From Campanula takesimana (taxonomy: Eukaryota > Streptophyta > Magnoliopsida > Asterales > Campanulaceae): a DNA stretch of 64,000 nucleotides. Location of the stretch: NCBI GenBank assembly GCA_026119855.1, contig JAOWBW010000112.1, forward strand, positions 1,860,001 to 1,924,000. Reading direction: 5' to 3'. The translations under genes were made by a program, and so were the position numbers. Positions 12,101 through 20,999 of the stretch are shown here, one piece after another (within the stretch, counting starts at the first letter, position 1; every line of letters begins with the position of its first letter). The notes beneath the pieces are model-generated. The model was not told the DNA's origin. It worked only from the letters and a program-made list of their open reading frames with translations, and did no database searches.

Positions 12101-15100
12101 ATGTCCAAATTTCATTTCAAGGGACATTCTTAAAATCTCTACTGTTTATACAATTAAATATAAAAATTCACAAATATTTTATTTTCCACTTTCCAAACAT
12201 TTAGTTTTGCTCGTATAATGATACTTGTATATTTTTTTTCCCGAAAAAAACGTTTAGGGACTAAGGTTTTTCCAATAAAGACATTCATTTTGGGACAAAA
12301 ATTTCTTGAAAACGGACATTCATTTAGGGAAAGAGGGAGTAACATTTTGTTGTTCTATTATTACGCACCTCAATCACTTAACCTGGAATAGAAGTACCCA
12401 TGAATTAAGACTTGCACCATTGAAGGGTTAAACTTTTTCATATTAGGAGTATACTTAAGTGGGTTCTATCCCTGTTCTCCATTTCACGTTGAGCAACTGC
12501 TCCATGCTAATATGTTATTGTATTATGCTTGTGGAGGATAACACAATGATAACAGGCTTTTCATACGTGGGACTGTATGAATTTGTTGTGGGATTTTATC
12601 CGCTCAATCACCTCTTTTTTAATCTTCTTCACCATTTCTTTTTAAAATTTTATTTTGCATTTTACCATCTCCCCTTTTATTTCATTGTTTTCTCATCTCT
12701 TCTTTGACAAGTCATTTTAGCCGACCCCAAATCTTTTTGGACTGAGGCTTTGTTGTTATTGTTGTATTCATATTGGAAGTTCTGACTCACTATCATTATT
12801 ATCAGGTTGTCAATGGATTCTTCAGCGGAGGAAAACCTACTTCTAAACATGATTCAGAAGTTGCTCATTCAACTGCACTTGGTGTAAGTTGTTGCCAGCC
12901 AGCAGTTAGATCAATTCAAAATTTTATTTCATAGGTTCTCATGCATGCAGAATATCAGTTTGTATAATGTATATTACTGAGCATCGATCTTGTTATGAAT
13001 TAAGAGCAAACAATTCTGCTCTAATGTGCATTATCTGCAGTTAATTCCCTTAGGGACTGGGTCAGACTTTGCAAGAACGTTTGTCTGGTTAGTTGATGTT
13101 TCTCATATTTTTACCCTTGGTCCATAGTTTTGTGGCTAGTACTTATCTCCAGATCCTTCAACGTGATTCAATTTTTCAGGAAAAATGACCCTATTGATGC
13201 TATTGAACGGATAGCTAAAGGTGAATCTGCTTAAGCTATTCCCTCCCTTGTCGAAGTGATGTTTTTCTGTCTGAAGTCTGTTGGTTGCTGTAACCATATG
13301 CAAAATCCTTTTTCCTGTTGATTACTCCCTCTGTCATGGAAAGATAGTCACACTTTGACTTTCATGGTCAACTTCATCAAATTTGGCCTTATTTTATGTA
13401 AACCTAATTATTCCCATGCAATTCCAAAATTGTTATTGATTACTCCCTCCGTCCCAGCTCACTTGAGACTTATTTCTATTTTGGTCCGTCCCAGCTCACT
13501 TGAGACCTCCCCAAAACAACCAACTTTTAATAATTTTATATTGAATCTACCCACCACTCATTCTCTCTCTTCATTTTCCACCACTCAATTTATTTAACCA
13601 ACATTAATATTTACCCCACTTACTCTCTCTCTTCATTTTCTACCACACATTTTCCTTATTTTATTTTTTTCCTTAGTTATTGTGCCCACCTCTTAGGTCT
13701 CAACTCTCAAGTGAGGTGGGACGGAGGGAGTATATCCTAATGATGAATTAATGACAATTATTAGAACTGCATAAAAATAGTTAGAGGTTCATAAAGTTAT
13801 GGTCAAAGTTTAATTGAGTTGACCATGAAAGTCAAAGTGAGACTATCTTTCCAGGATGGAGGGAATATGTTCTAATAGACATGTGTTGCAGGGGTTAGAT
13901 CTCGGATTGATGTTGGAGTTATTACACGTGAAGGTGAAGATTCACATTATTTCATAAATGTTGCCGACATTCATCTGTAAGGACATCATCTTAAGAAACT
14001 TTCCAAGCCAATCTTGTTTCATGATAAATGTTGATATTTGTGCTTATCATTACTCTTTTCGCGGAAGTATGCAGGAGTGCAAAAGCTGGTTTTTATGCAT
14101 CTAGATACAAAAAATTCGGAACTTGTGCTATGTTATTGGTGCACTGCAAGGTTTCTCGGGGCATCGTAACCGGGACCTTAGGATCAAAGTTTGTGCTTAT
14201 CAAATCTTCTACCAAAATTTCTTGTTTCACTACATTTTTCTCATTGTAGAAGCATATAGTGACCGCTATAATGAATATAATATGCTTTTCTTCTAGTTCA
14301 ACGACGGTGAGTGGGAAGTAGTCCCCCAGGTCACAGCTTTGTGCATTGGAAATGCCAAATTTTTCGGTGGGGGTATGAAGATCACTCCAAGTGCCCATCC
14401 TTCAAGTGGAAATCTAGAGGTGGGACAAAGAACTATTCCGTCCCTACTAATGTTTTCTATTTTTTTCAATTCGTATATAACCCTGCTATCGGAAAATTAA
14501 TCCATTCAAACGTAACTGTATACCAGGTGGTGATTCTTCAGGACTTTAAATGGTATGACTTCATCTTCAAAATGCACAAGCTGTACAATGGGACACATTT
14601 ATCAGTGAAGAATGTGATATCTAGAAGGTATCACCTGAAATCCATGCTTTACTCTGGTTTATCCTTTCGTTTTGATGCCACCCGATTTGTTAGGTTCTGT
14701 ATCTAGAGTGTAGATATCACTTACTCCCTCTGTCCCAAAGTATATGTCTACCTTTCCTTTTTAGTCTGTCCCAGAGTATATGTCCACTTCCAAATATGGC
14801 AAAGAATCTTTGCTATTCCTCCCACTCATTCTCTCTCCTACTTTTATACTCACAACACCAATACCTTCCCACTTATTCTCTCTCCTATACTTTTATACTC
14901 ACAACACTTACATCACTTCCACTATTTCTTAACCTCCGTGCAAATGGGAGGGTGGACATATACGGACCCGGAACCGCTCCACCCAAGTTAGCTACACCCC
15001 TCCACCCAACGGCTCCGATCAAAGCCACATAGGCGAGCGGTTTGGGTGTGCGGCTAAGATGATTTCATTTTTTGTGGGTCCCACCGAGCTCAGACACATC

Positions 15101-15394
15101 TCATCCGTTGGGTGGAGCTAAAATGAGGTGGCTCCAAACCATTGGGTGGAGCTAACCGCTCGGTGCAGCGGTTCGAAATCCGGACATATACTCTGGGACG
15201 GAGGGAGTATAAAACAAATACTAATGATAGTAATAAGAAAAATTATCTTGGGAAGTCACTAGAAAATCTTAGTCCTCATATAGCCCAGCATGAAGCATGA
15301 ATTAGCCAGAATTTAGGATATGATTAACATTTTAACTTCCTCAAAGCACTAATGATAGTAATAAGAAAATTATCTTTAAATAGTGTTTCAAAGG

Positions 15395-15426
<32 letters not shown>

Positions 15427-16189
15427 GTAAATTCTGCAAGAAATAAATAAAATATGCGAAATTATTTCAGGGTCTGTAAATTAAAGGAATATGACCAAAT
15501 CATTCCTCAACCACGTGTCTAGCTAATGGTAGTTGATTATCTCCTATTAATTATGGAGTATTCATTAGCTTTATGTATTTTCCAGGTTATTGATGCATTT
15601 AACTACACTGCAGCGTTTATCCCATTCCCTACACACAAAAAGAAAACTAATATAAAATAAAATAAAAATTAAAGGTGAAGTAGATTGTGCTAATTTTGTT
15701 TGGGAACATGAATTTAATTTGTATACTAACTCTTAACTGGGAGAGTAAATATGATATGTACTGGAAGTGAGAATGCAAGGATAGTTGGGAGGAGTTGAGA
15801 GTTGATTGATTTGGTCAGGTGTTATAGTCACATTTGAAAGTATTTAAGAGGAAATGATTAAAAAAATATATTAACACGGACACTCAAGAGGGAGTATAGC
15901 TTTGTGGTTAAAACCTAAATGATATGCATTCAAATTTGAAACGTAAGAAAAATAATATGTAACGGAGAACAAGTTTTAGGCTAGAACTTGGTATGCGATA
16001 CCAGTTAGACAGACCTTGGTTTCTGATCGTTCGTGCTTTACATTTCCTGATATGTGCAGTGCAACTTGTATTGAAGTAGAGGAAATCAAAGGCAGTAACT
16101 GCATTTACGTTCAGTCTGATGGAGAATATCTAGGGTTTCTTCCTAGGAAGTTTATTATACTACCTGCTGCAATCGAGATGATCTGCTAA
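3102..16189 (+). CDS. LCBK2: Sphingoid long-chain base kinase 2-type lipid kinase (12 exons, one apparent frameshift)
   Basis: The protein belongs to the diacylglycerol/sphingosine kinase catalytic family and best fits plant LCBK2, which phosphorylates sphingoid long-chain bases; the Arabidopsis protein is annotated as mitochondrial. Exons by GT-AG junctions and frame: 3102-3243, 3769-3845, 11613-11666, 11740-11799, 12806-12883, 13041-13087, 13180-13220, 13892-13976, 14075-14188, 14297-14419, 14527-14627, 16060-16189. Conserved blocks in order: [20 protein letters not shown] (exons 1-2), GGDGTLHE nucleotide-binding motif (exon 4), [10 protein letters not shown] (exon 6), [14 protein letters not shown] (exon 10), [11 protein letters not shown] (exon 11) and a [15 protein letters not shown] tail. 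About 350 residues, close to the family. Exon 9 is one base short: after FYASRYKKF the conserved frame resumes one base early (near 14118), so the sequence as given does not encode a full protein. An in-frame ATG at 3132 is an alternative start. Intron 2 is 7.8 kb because of a retrotransposon. Confidence 0.88.
3259..3690. mobile_element. Stowaway-like MITE in LCBK2 intron 1, split by a second MITE
   Basis: Ends are CTCACTCCTTCCCAACC on the left and GTGGGACGGAGGGAG on the right, with TA at both borders. The sequence matches the MITE at 16656-16910 along its length except for a 164-bp block (3296-3459). It lies 15 bp inside the intron donor of exon 1. Confidence 0.8.
3296..3459. mobile_element. 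Nested 164-bp MITE with 9-bp target duplication
   Basis: The block interrupts the Stowaway-like MITE. It is flanked by TTTTTGGAT at 3287-3295 and 3460-3468. Its ends are inverted: left GAATAATACTAGGGGGACA, right reading back as GAGCAATGCTAGGGTCACA. A 9-bp duplication suggests a Mutator-like (MULE) derived MITE. Confidence 0.75.
4125..4321. mobile_element. Stowaway-like MITE remnant in LCBK2 intron 2
   Basis: The right end TTTTGGGGCGGAGGGAG plus TA is clear at 4304-4322. The interior (ACTCACAACAC.. type pyrimidine-rich sequence) matches other MITEs here in the reverse sense. The left end is degraded, so that border is approximate. Confidence 0.55.
4385..6855 (+). repeat. 5' LTR of the Ogre/Tat-like element
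   Basis: It starts TGTGAGAGCCCGTGCTCG and ends GGGGTGTCTACA. The 3' third (about 6471-6855) aligns by eye with 9815-9960 plus 10414-10505: both have GGTGTCCC.GTTGTCCGCGG, GAAAGTTGCT, GTTTAGACC.ATTAAAA and GTGCGAGATCGGGGTGTC. No coding potential. Confidence 0.7.
6226..6275. repeat. AGCCGTACGGCT palindrome pair in the LTR
   Basis: A perfect 12-bp palindrome AGCCGTACGGCT occurs at 6226-6237 and 6264-6275 inside the 5' LTR. The same word recurs in the leader at 8191 and 8230. Confidence 0.85.
6856..8435 (+). other. Leader of the Ogre/Tat-like element with dispersed short repeats
   Basis: No gene. Units of the form CTACGTATCTCTTTCGAGAATCA..CGTAGTTC recur at about 6959, 7049, 7220 and 7468. TA(C/T)(G/A)ACTCAACATCA recurs near 7270, 7556 and 7680, and GGTCG(G/A)(A/G)CGCTTCGCG near 7602 and 7648. 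These are reiterated building blocks of the long 5' leader, not independent elements. Confidence 0.6.
8191..8241. repeat. AGCCGTACGGCT palindrome cluster before ORF1
   Basis: Perfect palindromes at 8191-8202 and 8230-8241 flank a diverged CGTACGAC half-copy at 8213. This repeats the LTR pair at 6226-6275, about 200 bp upstream of the first ORF. Confidence 0.85.
8436..9691 (+). pseudogene. Ogre-type ORF1 / DUF7745-like protein, one frameshift
   Basis: The ATG at 8436 gives [20 protein letters not shown] followed by a globular, mostly helical-looking region of about 306 residues ending at 9353. A second frame, open to 9691, continues without a gap in sense ([31 protein letters not shown]), so about 418 residues were once joined; the shift falls near 9290-9310. 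The layout (an L.W...R..FW....H.F.F...E.C.T.EEF..I.G pattern) matches the extra ORF upstream of gag in Ogre/Tat elements, annotated in databases as DUF7745. Its function is unknown. I have no way to run a profile search, so the family call is from pattern memory. Confidence 0.6.
9815..10505 (+). repeat. Truncated 3' LTR of the Ogre/Tat-like element
   Basis: It corresponds to the last third of the 5' LTR (from about 6471). It is interrupted by a hAT-like element at 9969-10413 and ends in the same GTGTCTACA terminus at 10505. Confidence 0.7.
9969..10413. mobile_element. Non-autonomous hAT-like element, 8-bp TSD
   Basis: Flanked by TCCCGAAC at 9961-9968 and 10414-10421. Left end CAGGGTTGCACGATTCG; the right end reads back as CATGGTTGCAGGATTCG. 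The CAGGG-like TIR with an 8-bp duplication fits the hAT superfamily. The 445-bp interior is non-coding and rich in CGATTCG/CGAATCG words near both ends. Confidence 0.8.
10506..11612. other. Rest of LCBK2 intron 2, repeat-like
   Basis: No gene. Motifs such as GTCGTCGTTGATGG (10931) and GTCGCCGTTGAGGG (11109) recur, and the stretch has a GC content unlike the other introns, so it is probably further retroelement leader or UTR sequence, but no ends are visible. Clean intron sequence appears to resume by about 11480 before the exon 3 acceptor. Confidence 0.35.
12085..12341. mobile_element. Stowaway-like MITE in LCBK2 intron 4
   Basis: TA-flanked; left end CTCCCTCTGTCCGAATGTCC, right end GGACATTCATTTAGGGA then AAGAGGGAG. 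Confidence 0.75.
13323..13867. mobile_element. Stowaway-like MITE (outer) in LCBK2 intron 7
   Basis: TA-flanked with a long inverted terminus: GATAGTCACACTTTGACTTTC on the left matches the reverse of the right end GAAAGTCAAAGTGAGACTATC with one mismatch. A second MITE sits in its middle at 13441-13732. Confidence 0.85.
13441..13732. mobile_element. Stowaway-like MITE (inner), nested
   Basis: TA-flanked inside the outer MITE. The left end CTCCCTCCGTCCCAGCTCAC and right end GTGAGGTGGGACGGAGGGAG are near-perfect inverted copies. The interior is pyrimidine-rich (CACTCATTCTCTCTCTTCA) and similar to the MITE at 22388-22670 in the opposite sense. Confidence 0.88.
14722..15209. mobile_element. Stowaway-like MITE in LCBK2 intron 11, split by a nested element
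   Basis: TA-flanked; left CTCCCTCTGTCCCAAAGTAT, right ATACTCTGGGACGGAGGGAG. A 218-bp element is inserted at 14964-15181. Confidence 0.85.
14964..15181. mobile_element. Nested MULE-like MITE with 9-10-bp TSD
   Basis: Flanked by GGACATATAC at 14954-14963 and 15182-15191. TIRs: left GGACCCGGAACCGCTCCACC, right reading back as GGATTTCGAACCGCTGCACC. Internal GGGTGGAGCTAA-type words are reiterated. The TSD length favours Mutator-like origin. Confidence 0.78.
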
Positions 16190-16622
16190 CTGAGCCTCAA
16201 GACCAACCCATTACATGGCGTTCCATTTATTTACAATAATCAACCAGATCGTAGACCGTTCGTTGTAGCTGAATAATGAAGGGAGGGGGTGATACTGATG
16301 GAGATGTATGGGTGACATTTTGAAGCATCGGGCATCAAGATGATTTTAATAAGGCAAGCCAATGGAAGATCCAAGATGGTATAGAACGGATAGTGGGAGC
16401 TTTTGTAGTACTAGAAATGCGCTTTTTAGAAATTGACAGTTTATGGTTTATATGGAATTTGGAAATTTTGGTTTTTGAGATTCCACCCTTTTCATGTGCC
16501 AATGGAACTTTAGGATGATTTTAATAAGGCAAGCCAATGTAAGTTATTTACATCACAAACTTGTGCTTAAGCTTGTAAAATGTTGTTATAGCATATTATA
16601 TGCACTCTCTTTTTTTTTTTTT

Positions 16623-16655
<33 letters not shown>
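16190..16655. other. 3' flank of LCBK2 with a direct repeat and T/TA runs
   Basis: No gene. GATGATTTTAATAAGGCAAG plus CCAATG occurs twice (about 16339 and 16514). A T run and (AT)n microsatellite occupy about 16609-16656. No certain poly(A) signal was identified. Confidence 0.5.
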
Positions 16656-16658
<3 letters not shown>

Positions 16659-16910
16659 TCCCTCCGTCCCACCCGAATTAGGATTTTTGGGTTGGGCACG
16701 AGGATTAAGGAAAAGTGTTAGTGGAGTAGGTGTTGTGAGTATGAAAAGTGAAATAGAAGAGAGAAAGTGGGGTAGAGAATAATGAGTGAAAAGTTGTTGT
16801 GAGTGTGAATGTGGGTATTAAATACAACATTTCTATTTTTGGGTTGCCCTAATTCGAATGAGACACCCAAAATGGAAATATGTCCTAATTCGAGTGAGAC
16901 GGAGGGAGTA
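16656..16910. mobile_element. Stowaway-like MITE
   Basis: Left end CTCCCTCCGTCCCACCCG, right end CGAGTGAGACGGAGGGAG, both next to TA within (TA)n. This is the intact relative of the interrupted MITE at 3259-3690. Confidence 0.85.
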
Positions 16911-16927
16911 TATATATATATATATAT

Positions 16928-17286
16928 AGGGTCGCGCTCCTGTGAGAACCATTTTATATGAGAACCGTGAAAACCAATCATAACCATTAGATTAGAAAAA
17001 AAATCAAGGGTCCAGATGTTAGATACATTGGATACATTAAGATACATTAGTTAATTTTCGAAAAAACAATTGGAAACATTAGTTTTTAACATAGTGTATC
17101 CAAGTGCAACGCTTAGATACAATACTTATTAATCTGTTGTATCCAAGTGTAATATCGAATTTTTTGTAATGTATCTAAGTGTATCAATTGTATCTAACAT
17201 ATGGACCCTTGATTTTTTTCCCTAATCTAATGGTTATGATTGGTTCTCACGGTTCTCACGATACTTAGGTTCTCATTTGAGCACCT

Positions 17287-17287
<1 letters not shown>
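16928..17287. mobile_element. Micron-like MITE between (TA)n tracts
   Basis: The ends are long inverted repeats: left AGGGTCGCGCTCCTGTGAGA and right reading back as TAGGTGCTCAAATGAGAACC. An inner arm, ACCAATCATAACCATTAGAT, is present on the left and exactly reversed on the right. Both sides are (TA)n or (CA)(TA)n microsatellite, the arrangement described for Micron-type MITEs that insert in TA microsatellites. Non-coding. Confidence 0.7.

Positions 17288-17343
<56 letters not shown>
17288..17343. repeat. (CA)n(TA)n microsatellite
   Basis: A short CA run passes into about 23 TA units. The Tyr-Ile-rich frames overlapping it on both strands are artefacts of this repeat. Confidence 0.95.
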
Positions 17344-17345
<2 letters not shown>

Positions 17346-17479
17346 ATATATATTTGTATATATATTTGTACTGTTCAATCATTTTTAGCAGAACTAAGTT
17401 GAGCTTCTTCATCACTTTTTAATGTTTAAGTAATACCGAAGGCATAAATAAATGTGCATAATATCTTGAGTAGGTTTTC

Positions 17480-17579
17480 GGGAAACTAGTTTATAAAAAG
17501 TTCAATTTTTAATATTAGTATTACCCTAAATCTTAAATTTATAAAAACAATATTTTTTTTTATGGAAAAACTAGTTTCC
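17480..17579. mobile_element. Short MITE with GGGAAACTAGTTT ends
   Basis: Left GGGAAACTAGTTTATAAAAA and right AAAAACTAGTTTCCT are inverted around 100 bp of AT-rich DNA. The same ends occur on the element at 25059-25220, which defines a small family. Confidence 0.55.
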
Positions 17580-17850
17580 TATTGCTCACTAAAAATCTCG
17601 TGACTTAAATTGCAACTGATTATTACAGAGCACAGTAGATAGAGTAGAGTAACTAATTGATGGCAACAAAATATATTAATATGATTTGAGCAATATTTTA
17701 GAGGCCCAATTAATTTGGTTATATCTCATAAATGCAAAAAATAAAAATTAAATGCAATGCTACTAGTTTTGAAAAGAAATCGCGGCCAAATTTCTAACTA
17801 CCAAATCCAAACACTCACCCTTCTCTCTCACACACACAAACACACACTAA

Positions 17851-20575
17851 ATGGCAACCATACATCTCTCACTACCTCAACTCAAATCCCACACCCAACC
17901 TCTCCAGTTTTCCGATCAAATTCCCTTCCAAAACCCCAAAATCTCCGATGCAATAACAGTAATCAAAAATCAACGCCGACCATTTCCTCCACCGCCGGAG
18001 AAGAATTATCTGAGTCCCAAAATCTGTTTCTCAAGACTGCTTGGTACGGCTCTGAGTTACTAGGTATTGCAGCCTCCTTTTTCCGTCCACCTTCAACCGT
18101 TGAGGATTCCGGTAAATATATCGACCTCCCCGGCGATGGTGTTGGAGCAATTGATCGTGCGGTTGTTGTTGATACTATCAAAAATGATTTTGAGAGATCA
18201 TACTTTGTCACAGGTACCAATTTGGGTTTTCTTCATTTCATCAGCATCCCTTCCTTACCATAATACTCACTCCGTGCCAAAATAATCTTCACGTTTGACT
18301 ATTCAAACTTTTTAAGGTTACGAATAGGGGTGGCAAATTGAGTGTTTTGGGTTTACCCATTAAAATTAAAAATCCATTGGATATCCGGATATTTTAACTT
18401 TAATAGGTGCACCCAAAACACCCATTTTGCCACCCCTAGTTACGAACGCTTGCATCACTAGCCATGTCGTGTTTATGCACGTTTAAGCGTAAATTGTTGA
18501 AATGAGAAGAACTTTTTAGGACAATGAATAATGGCAAATGAGAGATCATTTCGGGACAGAGGGAGTAAGTGTAGTTGATTGTTTTTGTGTTGCTTATACC
18601 ACGGTAAACTTGCATTAAAATAGAGCAATTTTTTATCTAGAAATGTTTTGGAACAAACAAAAAATTGAAAGCGCGGACACATTGAGGTAGTAATAAACTT
18701 GATACAAACAAGTAAATCATTGCTTGCACTTTTTTTTTTTTTTTTGACTCGTGTACTCGTATGGGTTAAATTTATAAAAATGGTGCAATTTTATTCTACC
18801 GAAAAGGATTGAAATTAACAATTTTATGACGAATAAATCACATTACTCAACGGTCTAACTATATGGGATCAAATTGTGCCTATGTTATAAACCACAAAAG
18901 AGATGGCACGACCCCGTTGTGGTCCATTGAATCAGCATGAGACATTTTATAAGTGGTCACATAATCTAAATAGAAATTTGAATTACTAATTGTTGATATG
19001 CCTGATTGGATTTCGACCAAATTTCGAAGATATTTTGTTTGGGTTGCAAGTTTTTTTGTATGCTATATCATGGTTACTAGGAACGTGAGACGTTTCGGGA
19101 CGCGGGACGGGTACGGGAATGAGGAACGTGACTTAGTAAATTTTGGGTACGCTAGGGGTAGGATCATTGGGAACGTCGTACGCTCTATATTGAAAAGACA
19201 TCACTAAGTTGAATATAATAACATATATACACACACACACACTTACATATATTTATATATATAAACCTTTAGGGAGATAAAAGAGTATAATGTAAAGACG
19301 GATAGCCATAAAAGATTGTAAATGCTGATAAGATTCTACGTTGATGACCGTTTATTTTCCGGTACGATTGTTTGAGTACTTTGGGTCGAGTTCCCTTGTG
19401 AACCCGGGACGCGTGTTCCCGGGACGTGGGACGAGGGGGGGTTGGGAGTTCCCGGTAACTATTTGCTATATCATACATGACAGCCAAAGTAATGTTGATG
19501 TCTTCTTGTTCGATTAGGAGCTTTGACAGTTGATGCATATGAAGAGGACTGTGAATTTGCTGATCCAGCGGGTTCCTTCAAAGGATTACGTCGATTTAAG
19601 AGGAATTGCACTAATTTTGGGTCTCTGATAGAAAAATCTAATATGAAACTCACCAAATGGGAGGATCTTGAGGTCAGTATTTCAATACAAATCTTTTGAG
19701 TCATTTTTCTGAAAAAAACCTTTCTTCAAGATAATATTACGAGTAATGCTTGAAGCACAAAATCTTTCTTGCTAAATGCCAACTGGTTCTTTTTTCGTAA
19801 ATCATCTCGTGTCATTAGCTCTTTCATTGTCAGCTCGTTTGTTTCGTGTTTTCAAACCACAATCTTTGTGAAGTGTAATAGCTCTTCTTCCGTAGAACAC
19901 AATCTTATTCGTGTAAAATTGAAAATGTGGGCTTTCTGTTTCTCCCGGGTTAAATATAAGCATATTGAAGAAAAGCTCCTAAAATGTTGCATTTTGGAGC
20001 TTTTATAATGTGTGCACCTGAACCGATGTGATTCTGCTTTTGATTCAAGTAGCCTGCCCTTGTAATAGGGATAAAAGGCTTTGTTGTTGAAGTTTTTACA
20101 AGAAAACTGTGTTTACAAATGCAACATTGTTTCACATTTTTATTTTGAATGCAGGATAAAGGAATTGGGCATTGGCGTTTTAGTTGCACCATGACATTTC
20201 CATGGAAGCCAATTCTTTCAGGTACGTTCAACAAGACGAATACTCATTTGAATATCTCAACGACTGAAAGATAGGTCTCTGTTACTGAAAAAGTTGACAT
20301 ATAAATATGTCTGTTTTTTGTACAGCTACAGGGTATACTGAGTATTACTTTGACAATGAATCTGGAAAAGTATGCAGGTAACTTATTCAAATTCGACCAT
20401 ATACTAAGAATTTTGCTTATATCGCCGCTTTCTTGTATGTCATCTTCTCTATATTTTATGCTTATATCTTGTCTCTCTTTTGTGGGATTTCAGGCACGTC
20501 GAGCACTGGAATGTCCCTAAAATGGCTCTATTCAAGCAACTTCTAAGGCCTAGTAAAGGGTTTTGGGGCAAGTAA
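17851..20575 (+). CDS. DUF2358 family protein, probable plastid protein (5 exons)
   Basis: Exons: 17851(or 17757)-18213, 19518-19672, 20155-20221, 20326-20377, 20494-20575, all with GT-AG junctions. The conserved part begins at LFLKTAWYGSELLGIAASFF and includes RAVVVDTIKNDFERSYFVTG, DCEFADPAGSFKGLRRFKRN, NFGSLIEKSNMKL, WRFSCTMTFPWKPIL, TGYTEYYF and RHVEHWNVPKMALF, the pattern of plant DUF2358 proteins (for example Arabidopsis At1g79510/At1g16320, from memory). The role is not known. The ATG at 17851 has a UTR-like leader and a transit-peptide-like start (MATIHLSLPQLKS), but it is one base out of frame with the conserved region. An upstream ATG at 17757 is in frame and gives 270 residues. Either the sequence lost a base in exon 1 or the upstream start is used. 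The gene is convergent with the GT31 gene 424 bp away. Confidence 0.85.
18264..18567. mobile_element. Stowaway-like MITE in DUF2358 gene intron 1, split by a hAT MITE
   Basis: TA-flanked; left CTCACTCCGTGCCAAAATAA, right CATTTCGGGACAGAGGGAG. A 114-bp hAT-like element interrupts it. Confidence 0.75.
18325..18438. mobile_element. 114-bp hAT-like MITE, perfect 13-bp TIR and 8-bp TSD
   Basis: Ends TAGGGGTGGCAAA and TTTGCCACCCCTA are exact inverted copies. Flanking GTTACGAA at 18317-18324 and 18439-18446 is an exact 8-bp duplication. Non-coding. Confidence 0.9.
19072..19463. mobile_element. 392-bp insertion with 11-bp TSD in DUF2358 gene intron 1
   Basis: TGCTATATCAT is present at 19061-19071 and 19464-19474. 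Ends are roughly inverted (GGTTACTAGGAACG, and GTTACCGGGAAC reading back near the right end, where ATT follows). The interior is rich in GGGACG/GGAACG words. A MULE-like origin is inferred from TSD length. Confidence 0.6.
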
Positions 20576-20999
20576 ACCACTCACCCAACGAGATTTTCAG
20601 ATGACCCCGTGGTATTTTTAGGTAAAATCTGGTTCACCTGCTCATGAACGAGTTTTGTATTTGATCGTTTATATCTTGGTACAAGTAATGCACAAACAAG
20701 TAAATATCATGCGTACATGGGTTATATATAGTCATTTAGATGCTTGATGTATACAAGAGGGGACTAAAATGAGAAACACTTGAATAAAATGTTCGTTAAA
20801 AATTCAAAAACTTGTACTCTATACCATGTTCATAGTGCGTAAATAACTGATACTCCCTTTGTTCCCGATCAAAGAGTGTTACGAAAAGGTGACATCGAGG
20901 ATCTGAATTTATGTGTCGGGGAGTCGAAATAGTAGACACATATTGATTGGATGAATAGATATATTCTTGTGTATATATCACAATGCAGGTTTTTTCTCT
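20576..20999. other. Convergent intergenic region between the DUF2358 and GT31 genes
   Basis: 424 bp serving as the 3' ends of both genes. It contains the AATAAA above and a half MITE end, CTCCCTTTGTTCCCGATC (about 20853), without a matching partner. Nothing else is seen. Confidence 0.5.
20783..20788 (+). terminator. Candidate poly(A) signal AATAAA
   Basis: A canonical AATAAA 208 bp after the DUF2358 stop codon, in T/A-rich sequence. It is the nearest good match; no transcript evidence is available. Confidence 0.4.

Noticed and set aside
17227..17422. Open frames rich in Tyr-Ile on both strands
   Set aside because: They are translations of a (TA)n microsatellite and have no gene features.
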